A DNA stretch of 15,009 nt. Source: Candidatus Omnitrophota bacterium (GTDB lineage Bacteria; Omnitrophota; Gorgyraeia; 1-14-0-20-64-10). This document shows positions 1 to 6,999 of the stretch, piece by piece. The translations under genes and the position numbers were made by a program. Location: assembly GCA_023248095.1 (NCBI GenBank), contig JAHFFF010000022.1, forward strand, positions 1-15,009. The letters are read 5' to 3'. The stretch's first letter is position 1. Every line of letters begins with the position of its first letter. Below the pieces are notes generated by a model. It did no database searches and was not told where the DNA came from. It was given only the letters and a program-made list of their open reading frames with translations.

Positions 1-541
1 GGTAAAGCCGTTCGATGGTTTCGATCGAATGACTCAGCATCTCCTTGAGCAGGATGGCCTGCGAGCCCAACGATCGGTTGGCAATCTCAAAGAGCGCCTG
101 CTCGGCCCGATCCAGGAGCGCCTCGACATCATCCTGATTCTCATAGCACTCCCCGACGATCTGGGTGGAGGCGGCGATGAGACTGCGCAGCATGGCCTTT
201 TCCCGAACGATCTTCGCGTAATGCTGAACGTTCGCCGCCGTCGGGACCACGGAGGTCAGGGAGGCCAAGGTGTGAGCCCCTCCCACTTCCTCCAATTGAC
301 CGGAGGCCTTCAACTCTTCGGTTAGAGTAACCAGATCAACCGGTTTCTGGTGGTTGAAGAGGCTGGTCATGGCTTGGAAGATCTTACGGTGGGATTCCCG
401 ATAGAAGGAGCCGGACTGCAGCAGCTCCAGGCCGATGGGGACCGCCTCTTCATCCATCAGCATGGAACCGAGAACTGCCATCTCGGTGTCTAGACTGTGG
501 GGAGGTACCCGTTCAATCAGATGTTCTGCAGTGGGTGACAT
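1..541 (-). CDS. dnaB: Replicative DNA helicase DnaB, N-terminal part (runs off left edge)
   Basis: The minus frame opens at ATG 541-539 and stays open to base 1, giving about 180 residues of the N-terminal region of the hexameric replicative helicase, which unwinds DNA at the fork. The protein begins MSPTAEHLIERVPPHSLDTE and continues with the DnaB N-domain hallmark E-x-A-V-L-G-S-M-L near residues 20-28. Later family-typical stretches are the F-Y-R-x-x-H-x-x-I-F region, V-D-L-V-T-L, and a long helical segment around 105-160 (YAKIVREKAMLRSLI). The helical dimerisation domain and linker are present; the RecA-like ATPase domain lies outside the window. The gene follows rplI by 17 bases, in the common rpsF-ssb-rpsR-rplI-dnaB order. 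A GAGGG ribosome-binding stretch lies only a few bases before the ATG. The family call is secure; only the 3' part is missing. Confidence 0.95.
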   Translation of the reverse strand, partial: MSPTAEHLIERVPPHSLDTEMAVLGSMLMDEEAVPIGLELLQSGSFYRESHRKIFQAMTSLFNHQKPVDLVTLTEELKASGQLEEVGGAHTLASLTSVVPTAANVQHYAKIVREKAMLRSLIAASTQIVGECYENQDDVEALLDRAEQALFEIANRSLGSQAILLKEMLSHSIETIERLY

Positions 542-558
542 GACCCTCGGACAAAACG

Positions 559-1002
559 TTAGGCCTTGGTCACCACAACCTTGACGAAGGCCTTCACTTC
601 GGGATGAAGCCTTACGGGGACCTGGACCTCACCCAATTGGGTGAGGGATCCCCCTAATTGGATCTGCCGTCTCTCTAAGCGAATCCCTTCTCGCTGAAGG
701 ATCTGTACGATGTCCCCGGCCGTCACTGCGCCGTACAACTTTCCCTGTTCCCCTACTTTAACCGGGATGGTGCAGGAAACCTCGCTGAGTTGACGGGCCA
801 ACTCATTGGCCTTTTGCATGGCGATCTCGGCCATCCGGATCTGCGCAGCCAGCTTTGCCTGTGCTACGGCACCCGCTGTCCGGGTTGCCGCCACGGCAAA
901 TTGGCGGGGCAATAGGAAATTCCGCGCGTATCCGTCCTTGACGGATACCTTCTGCCCGGCCTTGCCGAGGCGCTGCACATCTTTCACTAAGATGATATCC
1001 AT
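559..1002 (-). CDS. rplI: 50S ribosomal protein L9 (bL9)
   Basis: A 147-residue protein of normal bL9 length, a large-subunit protein that binds 23S rRNA at the base of the L1 stalk. It starts MDIILVKDVQRLGKAGQKV and carries the L9 signature V-K-D-G-Y-A-R-N-F-L-L-P at residues 21-32. A connecting helix rich in Ala, Lys and Glu follows at about 45-75 (AQAKLAAQIRMAEIAMQKA). The C-terminal domain contains the K-L-Y-G-A-V-T segment and ends with K-A-F-V-K-V-V-V. It starts 10 bases after the rpsR stop. AGGGG lies 7 bases before the ATG, and a closer GGAG overlaps that region. It is part of the S6-SSB-S18-L9 ribosomal cluster and is probably co-transcribed and translationally coupled with rpsR. No anomalies were seen. 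Confidence 0.97.
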   Translation of the reverse strand: MDIILVKDVQRLGKAGQKVSVKDGYARNFLLPRQFAVAATRTAGAVAQAKLAAQIRMAEIAMQKANELARQLSEVSCTIPVKVGEQGKLYGAVTAGDIVQILQREGIRLERRQIQLGGSLTQLGEVQVPVRLHPEVKAFVKVVVTKA

Positions 1003-1012
1003 TCTCCGACCC

Positions 1013-1285
1013 CTATTCCGCCGTGACGTACGGCATCAAGGCAATCGCCCGGGCCCGTTTGATGGCACGGGAGAGCTGGCGTTGGTGGGAGGCGCAGGTT
1101 CCTGAGATGCGCCGGGGAAGGATCTTTCCCCTCTCGGATGCAAATTTGGACAAGCGTGCCGTGTCCCGGAAATCAATCGCCTCCATACGCTCCGCACAAA
1201 ACTTGCACGCCTTGCGACGGATAAACCGACGCTTATCGGCTAGCCCGGGTGGGCCTGTCTTCCTCTTCTTCTTGAACTCTCTCAT
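1013..1285 (-). CDS. rpsR: 30S ribosomal protein S18 (bS18)
   Basis: A 90-residue small-subunit protein that sits on the platform next to S6. The core matches the S18 family: D-K-R-R-F-I-R-R-K at residues 17-25, D-F-R-D-T-A-R-L near 38-45, and I-L-P-R-R-I-S-G-T near 55-63, then Q-R-Q-L-S-R-A-I-K-R-A-R. Cys27-x2-Cys30 with Cys64-x2-His67 forms a plausible zinc site, so this appears to be the metal-binding (C+) form of S18 rather than the cysteine-free form. The ATG overlaps the ssb stop by one base (TAATG at 1287-1283), an arrangement that favours re-initiation by ribosomes leaving ssb. The basic N-terminal tail (residues 1-10) is typical of many non-enterobacterial S18 proteins. Confidence 0.97.
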   Translation of the reverse strand: MREFKKKRKTGPPGLADKRRFIRRKACKFCAERMEAIDFRDTARLSKFASERGKILPRRISGTCASHQRQLSRAIKRARAIALMPYVTAE

Positions 1286-1770
1286 TAGAAGGGCACCTCT
1301 CCCAACTCTCCTTCGGCCTCAGGAGGCGGAGCTTCCTGCACCACCTCCGTTGCGGCTGAGGGCTCCTCGGACACCGGTCCCTGCGCCCCAGCGACCTCAC
1401 CCCCCTTGGAGACTCGACCCGTGTCAGCCCCGGCCCTCGGGAGTTTTCCCAGGAATTGGATATTTTGCGCAACAACCTCAATGGTGGATCGCTTCTGCCC
1501 GTCCGCAGTTTCCCAGTTTCGACTCTGAAGCCTACCCTCGACGAAAATGGGCGATCCCTTGGAAAGATACTCTCCGCACAACTCGGCCTGCCGCGCCCAA
1601 GAAACCACCCGAACGAAACAGGTCTCCTCCTTCTTCTCTCCCGAAGAAGAGGTGTACACGCGTCCGGCGGCAACTGTGAAGGTCGCCACCGCCGTCCCGC
1701 TGGGGATGTACCTAAGCTCCGGATCCCTCGTCAGATTTCCAATCAGAAACACCTTGTTCAGATTCGCCAT
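1285..1770 (-). CDS. ssb: Single-stranded DNA-binding protein
   Basis: A 161-residue SSB. The OB-fold (residues 1 to about 108) opens with MANLNKVFLIGNLTRDPELR, the usual SSB start. It holds the family aromatic positions in V-V-S-W-A-R-Q-A-E (Trp near 58) and S-R-N-W-E-T-A-D-G-Q-K-R (Trp near 88). A flexible tail rich in Gly, Pro, Glu and Ala follows. The C-terminal tip reads G-E-V-P-F, keeping the terminal Pro-Phe that recruits replication and repair partners, though it is less acidic than the common D-D-D-I-P-F tip. The gene sits between rpsF and rpsR, as in many bacteria where SSB is translated with S6 and S18. One base separates the rpsF stop from this ATG, and the GGGGAG ribosome-binding site lies inside the end of rpsF. 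The last base overlaps rpsR. Confidence 0.96.
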   Translation of the reverse strand: MANLNKVFLIGNLTRDPELRYIPSGTAVATFTVAAGRVYTSSSGEKKEETCFVRVVSWARQAELCGEYLSKGSPIFVEGRLQSRNWETADGQKRSTIEVVAQNIQFLGKLPRAGADTGRVSKGGEVAGAQGPVSEEPSAATEVVQEAPPPEAEGELGEVPF

Positions 1771-1771
1771 T

Positions 1772-2119
1772 TTACTCCCCTTCTTCCTGATTGCTGAGCT
1801 GCGGTTGGGGGTTCACTGGAAGACCGGCACTTGACACCACCAGAAGCCGTACAACCGGCTCGATCATGTTGGCCATCTTTTTCAAACCATCCAGGCCAGC
1901 GGGCGGCAGATGCAGCTTGACCTGCAGGAAATTACCCTCGCTGAACTTCCCAATGCGGTAGCTCAACTTCCGCTTACCCAGGAATTGGCTATCCTCCACC
2001 CGCCCACCGTGACGGGTTACCATCTCCCCAAATTGGTTTTTCAGTTCCGCCATAGCCGCTTCATTCAGCTGCGGATCCGTGATTAGAATCGCCTCATACT
2101 CTCTTAATGAAGACGCCAT
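1772..2119 (-). CDS. rpsF: 30S ribosomal protein S6 (bS6)
   Basis: A 115-residue S6, which partners S18 on the 30S platform. It has the family start R-E-Y-E-A-I-L-I-T-D-P near residues 6-16 and the first helix (L-N-E-A-A-M-A-E-L-K). Then come G-G-R-V-E-D and the signature G-K-R-K-L-S-Y-R-I-G-K-F-S-E-G-N-F near 48-64. The C-terminal strand ends P-V-V-R-L-L-V-V, followed by a short acidic tail. The ribosome-binding site AAGGGG lies five bases before the ATG. The gene starts 9 bases after the pth stop, with no ychF between them although ychF often sits here in related gene orders. It heads the S6-SSB-S18-L9-DnaB block. No anomalies were seen. Confidence 0.97.
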   Translation of the reverse strand: MASSLREYEAILITDPQLNEAAMAELKNQFGEMVTRHGGRVEDSQFLGKRKLSYRIGKFSEGNFLQVKLHLPPAGLDGLKKMANMIEPVVRLLVVSSAGLPVNPQPQLSNQEEGE

Positions 2120-2128
2120 TGTTTCCCC

Positions 2129-2698
2129 TTATCTGATCCTTCGGTTAAACCGGTTCATGGCCGCAGATAAACCGCTGGTCACCCAAATCTCGCAGGCCGC
2201 CACAGCGGAGGCAAGCCCCTGCTCCAGGGACTTCCGCTCCGAACTATCAAATCGACCCAGGACAAATGGGGTGAGATCCTCATCCACCCGGCCCGATTGA
2301 ATCCCGACCCTCAGCCGGGGAATCTCCTCCATCCCCAATTCGAGCAAGATCGAAGCCAAACCCAAATGCCCGCCGGCTGAACCCCTGGAGCGCAACCGAA
2401 TCATCCCAAGGGGCAAAGAAACGTCGTCGCAAACCACCAGAAGGGACGAGGGCTGCAATCTCCAACGATGCAACAGGCACTTCACGGCCTTTCCGCTGGC
2501 ATTCATAAAGGTTTGCGGCAACGCCAGACGAACCGGCTGACCGGAGATGGAACCTTCTCCAAACCTTGAGGAACAGCCCTGGGCACGGATTGCGATGAAC
2601 CACTGCTTGGCGATCTTCTCGGCCGCCATCATTCCCACATTGTGCCGCGTTCGAGAATAGGCCGGACCGGGATTGCCCAATCCGACGATCAGCTTCAC
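2129..2698 (-). CDS. pth: Peptidyl-tRNA hydrolase (variant active-site loop)
   Basis: A 189-residue Pth, which recycles peptidyl-tRNAs dropped from ribosomes by cleaving the peptide-tRNA ester. It starts MKLIVGLGNPGPAYSRTRHN. Recognisable sites by family alignment are Asn9 (E. coli N10), catalytic His19 (H20), Asn66 in Q-T-F-M-N (N68) and Asp91 in V-V-C-D-D (D93). The C-terminal segment R-L-R-V-G-I, F-V-L-G and M-N-R-F is also typical. The oddity is G-G-H-L-G-L at 109-114: the family has G-G-H-N-G-L, so the conserved Asn (E. coli N114) is Leu112, encoded by TTG. The start codon is GTG and overlaps the L25 stop in a GTGA junction, so translation is probably coupled. The family identity is secure; the consequence of the N-to-L change is unknown. 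Confidence 0.95.
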   Translation of the reverse strand: MKLIVGLGNPGPAYSRTRHNVGMMAAEKIAKQWFIAIRAQGCSSRFGEGSISGQPVRLALPQTFMNASGKAVKCLLHRWRLQPSSLLVVCDDVSLPLGMIRLRSRGSAGGHLGLASILLELGMEEIPRLRVGIQSGRVDEDLTPFVLGRFDSSERKSLEQGLASAVAACEIWVTSGLSAAMNRFNRRIR

Positions 2699-3465
2699 CC
2701 CTTCTTTGCCTCAACCTTTTCCTTGGGCTTTTCCTTCTCTTTCTCCTTGCCCTCAGCCGCCCCTGCAGCTGCCTCTTCCTCCGGCTTCTTCTGCTTGATC
2801 ACCTCGGGCTCGGCAACCGCGGCACCCTCTACGGCCGGAGCAGCCACCTCTTCCTGCCGGGGTTCGACGCAGGCAATCACGGGCTGTTCGGGATCGGTCA
2901 CTGCCTTGACCCCCTCCGGAAGCACGATGTCTTTGACGTGCATGGTTACCCCAAGTTCGAGACCGGAGATCTCCACCGGGATCTCGGCCGGGATCTCCGT
3001 CGGCAAGCACTCCACTTCCATTTCCCACCGCATGTGCTCCAAAACTCCGCTGCCCTGCTTGACCCCGACCGCCTCTCCCTCGAAAGACAGGGGAACGGAA
3101 ACGGTAATCCGCTTGGTCAAGGAAATCTCATTGAAATCCACATGCAGGATCTGATGGGTGACGGGGTGATGCTGAAGCTCCTTGATGAGAACGACGTTTT
3201 CCCCACTGGACAGGTCGGAATGGCCGCGCAGCAACTCCTTTGAATCCCCCGTGAACCGGAGGGAAATCAATACGTTCTCACCTGCCTTGGTATGAAGCAC
3301 GCGATGCAGATCCCGTCCTGATACCTGAATGGAGACTGCCGATTTCCCCTCCTTGTAAACCACGCAGGGAACCACACCTTGCCGACGCAAAGCAGCGCTG
3401 GGCCCCTTCCCATTCGTGGGCCGCACTGCCGCTTCCAGGGTAACCTGTTCCGCCTTTTGTCTCAT
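2695..3465 (-). CDS. rplY: 50S ribosomal protein L25/CTC family, long form with charged tail
   Basis: A 256-residue L25 of the long CTC/TL5 type. The N-terminal 5S-rRNA-binding domain (about residues 7-115) includes A-A-L-R-R-Q-G-V-V-P near 24-33 and V-L-I-K-E-L-Q-H-H-P-V near 92-102, followed by I-L-H-V-D-F. The second, beta-rich domain (about 116-200) carries V-P-L-S-F-E-G-E-A-V-G-V-K-Q-G and I-P-V-E-I-S. Residues 73-90 look like a short insertion before the I-K-E-L-Q strand. From about 205 the protein becomes a low-complexity tail of Glu, Ala and Pro, then alternating Lys-Glu, and is probably disordered. Its ATG overlaps the prs stop (ATGA) and its stop overlaps the pth GTG. The prs-L25-pth order is widely conserved. 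Confidence 0.95.
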   Translation of the reverse strand: MRQKAEQVTLEAAVRPTNGKGPSAALRRQGVVPCVVYKEGKSAVSIQVSGRDLHRVLHTKAGENVLISLRFTGDSKELLRGHSDLSSGENVVLIKELQHHPVTHQILHVDFNEISLTKRITVSVPLSFEGEAVGVKQGSGVLEHMRWEMEVECLPTEIPAEIPVEISGLELGVTMHVKDIVLPEGVKAVTDPEQPVIACVEPRQEEVAAPAVEGAAVAEPEVIKQKKPEEEAAAGAAEGKEKEKEKPKEKVEAKKG

Positions 3466-4478
3466 CGCTTAACCTTAGTCAAACCCTTCTTCTTCTGAAC
3501 CGACTCTTTTTTGGTTTCCTCATCCCACTGCTCATGAAAGAGCACACTGATGGAGGTCTCTTCATGAATGCAGCGGATGGCCTCTGCGAATACGGGTGCA
3601 ACGGAAAGGACCTTGATCTTCGGCAGCCGCCGCCCCGGCGGGATGGCAATGGTATCCGTCACCACCAACTCCTTCAAGGGAGATGCGGACAAGCGCTCTT
3701 GCGCGGGCCCGGACAGAACAGGATGAGTGATCGCCGCGACCACCTCCCGTGCCCCCGCCTCCTTCAAGGCTCGAACCGCTTCCACCAGGGAACCGGCTGT
3801 GGAGACCAGATCATCGACGATGAGGGCGTTTTTTCCGCGCACCTCTCCCATGATGTCCATGACCTCGGCTTCCATGTCGTTGATCCGCCGCTTGTCCACC
3901 ATGGCCAGGCTTGCATGGAGCCGCTTGGCGTAGGCCCTGGCCATCTTGATCCCTCCCACATCCGGTGAAACCACAACCCAATCGCCCAGGGCACGCTCTT
4001 GGCTGAAATACTCCACAAAGGTATTGACGGCGAAGAGATGATCCAGCGGGATATCGAAGAAACCCTGGATCTGGCCTGCATGCAGGTCCATGGTCAAAAC
4101 CCGGTCCGCCCCGGCCACCGTAATGAGATTAGCGACAAGCTTGGCGGTGATGGGGACCCGAGGCTGATCCTTTCGATCCTGGCGGGCGTATCCGAAATAG
4201 GGAAGAACCGCGGTGATCCTGCGGGCAGAGGCCCGACGGACAGCATCCAATAGGATCAGCAATTCCATGAGGTGATCGTTCACCGGCGGGCAGGTGGGTT
4301 GCACGATGAAGACATCCCTGCCCCGAACGTTCTGGTTGATCTTGACCCGGATCTCTCCCTCGCTGAAGCGCCCCACCAGGGCATCTCCTAGATCAACCCC
4401 AAGTACCTGAGCAACCTTGCCGGCAAAGGCCGGGTTGGCATTCCCTGCCAGCAGAACCGGTTCATCCCTGCCGCTCAT
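3462..4478 (-). CDS. prs: Ribose-phosphate pyrophosphokinase (PRPP synthetase)
   Basis: A 338-residue cytosolic Prs that makes PRPP from ribose 5-phosphate and ATP for nucleotide, His and Trp synthesis. Family features are G-R-F-S-E-G-E at 36-42, the ATP-binding stretch Y-F-G-Y-A-R-Q-D-R-K at 94-103, D-L-H-A-G-Q-I-Q-G-F-F at 131-141, S-P-D-V-G-G at 171-176 and the catalytic K-R-R at 196-198. The PRPP loop reads V-D-D-L-V-S-T-A-G-S at 221-230, where class I enzymes usually have D-D-x-x-D-T-A-G-T, so Ser replaces Asp at 226 and Thr at 230. A lysine-rich extension after about residue 315 makes it roughly 20 residues longer than usual. It overlaps the end of glmU by 17 bases, and its GGGAGGG ribosome-binding site lies inside glmU. 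Confidence 0.96.
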   Translation of the reverse strand: MSGRDEPVLLAGNANPAFAGKVAQVLGVDLGDALVGRFSEGEIRVKINQNVRGRDVFIVQPTCPPVNDHLMELLILLDAVRRASARRITAVLPYFGYARQDRKDQPRVPITAKLVANLITVAGADRVLTMDLHAGQIQGFFDIPLDHLFAVNTFVEYFSQERALGDWVVVSPDVGGIKMARAYAKRLHASLAMVDKRRINDMEAEVMDIMGEVRGKNALIVDDLVSTAGSLVEAVRALKEAGAREVVAAITHPVLSGPAQERLSASPLKELVVTDTIAIPPGRRLPKIKVLSVAPVFAEAIRCIHEETSISVLFHEQWDEETKKESVQKKKGLTKVKR

Positions 4479-5559
4479 GATTCCCTCCCAGGCCCGTGCC
4501 TATGCCAACCGTCACATGGGGACCAATCTCCGCATGGCTGATCATGCTGTGGTGCAAGATCTTGCTCCCCGTTCCAATACGACAATCGGAAAGTTCCACG
4601 AAGTTACCTATCCTCACCCCAGCCCCGAGCACCGTTCCCGGGCCCAAGCGACAGAAGGGGCCCACCTGGCACCTGCGTCCAATGCGGACTCCCTCCTCAA
4701 CGACCGTGTGCGGGTAGACAACCGTATCCTGCCCGATGGTCGCGGAGCCGTCAATGTACGTTGTGTAAGGGTCCACGATCGTGACACCACCCAACATGAA
4801 TCGCTCCAAAATCCGGCTGCGCATGATCGTCTGCACGCGCGCCAGATCCGCCCGCGTGTTGATCCCCAGGAACTCTCCTACGCTGCGGGTAGAAGCGGAG
4901 GAAATGGGCGTCCCCGCCTTCACCAGGTACCCCACCGTGTCGGTCAGGTAATACTCGCCGTTGGGAGCAGGCTGAATTGTCTTCAGGGCCGCCTTCAGCG
5001 ACTTGGCCTGAAAACAGTAAGCCCCCACGTTAATCTCTTCAATCGCCCGCTCCGCCTGCGTGGCATCGGCATCCTCGACAATCCGAACGATCCGGCCGGT
5101 TTGGTCCCGCACAATTCGCCCGTAACCGGTGGGCTCCTGCAGGCGAGCCGTCAGCAAGGTGCAGGTCGCCCCGTCGCGCCGGTGGGTCTCAATCAACCCC
5201 TGGATCGTCTGGGGTGTCAGCAGGGGAGTATCCCCATAGACCACAACGATGTCACCCTGAAAATTCTTCAGGCGGGGCAGCGCCTGCTGAACTGCATGGG
5301 CCGTGCCCCTCAGGCTGCGCTGCACGACGGTGTCCACCTCGGGTCCCAGATGACCCCGAACCAAATCGGGTCGGTGGCCGACCACCACCACAATTCGACG
5401 AATCCCGGCGTTGGAAACCGCGTCCAGCACGTGCCCGATCAACGGCTTTCCGTAGAGGGAGTGAACCACCTTGGGAATCTGGGAGAGCATTCGAGTCCCA
5501 TCTCCTGCAGCCAGCACCACAGCTGCCAACCCTCCCTTTCTGACCTTACCGCGCTTCAT
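4462..5559 (-). CDS. glmU: GlmU-type UDP-GlcNAc pyrophosphorylase with shortened acetyltransferase domain
   Basis: A 365-residue protein; typical GlmU has about 450. The N-terminal nucleotidyltransferase domain (about 10-235), which makes UDP-GlcNAc from GlcNAc-1-P and UTP, is intact: L-A-A-G-D-G-T-R-M at 16-24, Lys30, Y-G-D-T-P-L-L with metal-binding Asp110, E-I-N-V-G at 175-179 and Asn234. A left-handed beta-helix follows from about 262 but stops at 365, before the usual C-N-Y-D-G region. An ungapped alignment to the E. coli enzyme gives Gly306 for R333, Ser324 for K351, Met339 for Y366 and Thr350 for N377; only His336 (H363) remains. Acetyltransferase activity is therefore doubtful. The ATG at 5559 is preferred to upstream in-frame codons because those lie inside clpX and the family starts just before the glycine-rich loop. 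AGAGG abuts this ATG. Confidence 0.88.
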   Translation of the reverse strand: MKRGKVRKGGLAAVVLAAGDGTRMLSQIPKVVHSLYGKPLIGHVLDAVSNAGIRRIVVVVGHRPDLVRGHLGPEVDTVVQRSLRGTAHAVQQALPRLKNFQGDIVVVYGDTPLLTPQTIQGLIETHRRDGATCTLLTARLQEPTGYGRIVRDQTGRIVRIVEDADATQAERAIEEINVGAYCFQAKSLKAALKTIQPAPNGEYYLTDTVGYLVKAGTPISSASTRSVGEFLGINTRADLARVQTIMRSRILERFMLGGVTIVDPYTTYIDGSATIGQDTVVYPHTVVEEGVRIGRRCQVGPFCRLGPGTVLGAGVRIGNFVELSDCRIGTGSKILHHSMISHAEIGPHVTVGIGTGLGGNHERQG

Positions 5560-5588
5560 CCTCTCGCCGTCCGCTCCTAAAGAGACCT

Positions 5589-6848
5589 TTAAGCCACCTG
5601 GCGTTTTCCATCCCGATAGACCAAGATCGGGGGAGCACTCTGAGTGACACATTCGGGCGTGATGATGCACTCCACGACGTCCTTTTGGGTCGGCAGGTCA
5701 AACATCACCTCCAGCATCATCTCTTCCAGTATCCCCCGAATGGCCCGGGCGCCGGTGGCCTTGGCCAACGCATCATCGGCAATGAGCTGAAGCGCCTCTT
5801 CTTCAATGGTCAACTTGACGTTCTCCATCTCGAAGAACTTTGCGTACTGTTTGACAATCGCGTTCCTGGGTTTGAGCATCACGTCGATCAGATCATCTCG
5901 GGTGAGAGGGCTGCAGGGCGTAATGACCGGGAAGCGTCCGACAAATTCCGGAATCATCCCGAATCGAATCAGGTCCTCCGGCTCCACCTGGGACAACAAG
6001 GTCCCTAAATCTACCGAAGGGGCCGCTGCACCCGCCTGCATATGAAATCCGATGAGCTTCCGGCCAAGGCGCCGGCTGATGATCTTGTCTAACCCGGAAA
6101 AGGTTCCACCGCAGATGAACAGGATGTTGGTCGTATCCACCTGAATGTACTCGGACTGAGGGTGTTTGCGCCCGCCCTGAGGAGGCACATTGGCTACGGT
6201 CCCCTCCACGATCTTCAACAAGGCCTGCTGGACCCCTTCGCCGGAAACATCCCGCGTGATGGAAACGTTCTCCTGGGTCTTGCCGATCTTATCGATCTCA
6301 TCGATGTAGATGATCCCCATCTGCGCACGCTTGACGTCGAAATTGCAGTTCTGCAGCAACCGCAGGAGCACGTTCTCCACGTCCTCACCCACATAGCCAG
6401 CCTCCGTCAGCGGGGTAGCATCGCACAGGGCAAAGGGGACATCCAGGATCTTCGCCAGTGTGCGCGCCATCAAGGTCTTTCCGCAGCCCGTGGGCCCGAG
6501 CAGCAGGATATTGGACTTTTCCAGTTCGACCCCATCCTCATCGGGTGGTGCAGCCCAAACACGCTTGTAGTGATTATAGACGGCTACCGCCAGCTGACGC
6601 TTGGCCCGCTCCTGACCGACAACGTACTGCTCCAGTTGCCGCTTGACCTCAGCCGGCTTGGGCAACTCTTTGACGGTCGGGGCTCGCTTGGCCCCGCGGT
6701 TCAGATCCTCTTCTTTTGAGAGGATCTGGCTGCAGAGCTTGACGCACAGATCGCAGATGTAGACACCGCTGGGACCGCTGAACAGTTTATGGATCCGTTC
6801 CCGGCCCCGCCCGCAGAAGGAGCAGCGTTCTCTTAGTGTAGGTGGCAT
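5589..6848 (-). CDS. clpX: ATP-dependent Clp protease ATP-binding subunit ClpX
   Basis: A 419-residue AAA+ unfoldase of normal ClpX length that feeds substrates to ClpP. The N-terminal zinc domain has Cys9-x2-Cys12 and Cys32-x2-Cys35. The ATPase core has Walker A G-P-T-G-C-G-K-T at 118-125, the pore loop G-Y-V-G-E-D at 151-156, Walker B I-Y-I-D-E-I-D near 180-186, the R-K-H pore loop at 227-229 and a sensor-2 region G-A-R-A-I-R near the C-terminus. The I-G-F loop at 266-268, which docks on ClpP, is kept, so a ClpP partner is expected elsewhere; none is in the window. The gene is detached from the common tig-clpP-clpX-lon order and lies 79 bases after tRNA-Gln. No clear Shine-Dalgarno sequence precedes the ATG. 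glmU begins 29 bases downstream. Confidence 0.96.
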   Translation of the reverse strand: MPPTLRERCSFCGRGRERIHKLFSGPSGVYICDLCVKLCSQILSKEEDLNRGAKRAPTVKELPKPAEVKRQLEQYVVGQERAKRQLAVAVYNHYKRVWAAPPDEDGVELEKSNILLLGPTGCGKTLMARTLAKILDVPFALCDATPLTEAGYVGEDVENVLLRLLQNCNFDVKRAQMGIIYIDEIDKIGKTQENVSITRDVSGEGVQQALLKIVEGTVANVPPQGGRKHPQSEYIQVDTTNILFICGGTFSGLDKIISRRLGRKLIGFHMQAGAAAPSVDLGTLLSQVEPEDLIRFGMIPEFVGRFPVITPCSPLTRDDLIDVMLKPRNAIVKQYAKFFEMENVKLTIEEEALQLIADDALAKATGARAIRGILEEMMLEVMFDLPTQKDVVECIITPECVTQSAPPILVYRDGKRQVA

Positions 6849-6927
6849 CGGTTAAGTTGCATCGCTTCGTAAAACCTCTCTGCCTCCACAACTTTCAAAA
6901 GAGGCGGCAAAACATTTTTAGCGGTTG

Positions 6928-6998
6928 TTGCCCCGCTAGGACTCGAACCTAGATAACCAGACCCAAAATCTGGCGTCCTACCATTGGACGACAGGGCA
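6928..6998 (-). tRNA. tRNA-Gln (anticodon UUG)
   Basis: The minus strand folds into a full cloverleaf of 71 bases. The acceptor stem is TGCCCTG / CGGGGCA with one G-U pair. The D arm is GTCC-loop-GGAC, the anticodon stem CCAGA/TCTGG encloses loop TTTTGGG with anticodon TTG, and the T arm is CTAGG-TTCGAGT-CCTAG. The U1-A72 end pair is typical of tRNA-Gln. The discriminator is A. The bases after it read CAA, so CCA is not encoded and must be added. The 5' end lies one base after the ispE stop codon. The ispE / tRNA-Gln / prs neighbourhood is known from several phyla; here clpX and glmU lie between the tRNA and prs. Confidence 0.96.
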
Positions 6999-6999
6999 G

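Noticed and set aside
1023..1679. Plus-strand open frame of 218 codons across rpsR and ssb
   Set aside because: Antisense to two certain genes; composition rich in Arg and Pro and no motif.
4417..5580. Long plus-strand open frame (387 codons) opposite glmU
   Set aside because: It is the antisense of a clear GlmU and prs start, has no recognisable protein pattern and is rich in Arg, Pro and His as expected for a shadow frame.
5560..5670. Upstream in-frame extension of glmU to ATG 5670
   Set aside because: It would overlap 82 bases of clpX and adds residues with no GlmU similarity; ATG 5559 gives the expected family start.
6849..6927. Promoter or terminator between tRNA-Gln and clpX
   Set aside because: TTGAAA with a poorly matching -10 (GTTTTA) was considered but is too weak to call, and no stem plus T-run is present.
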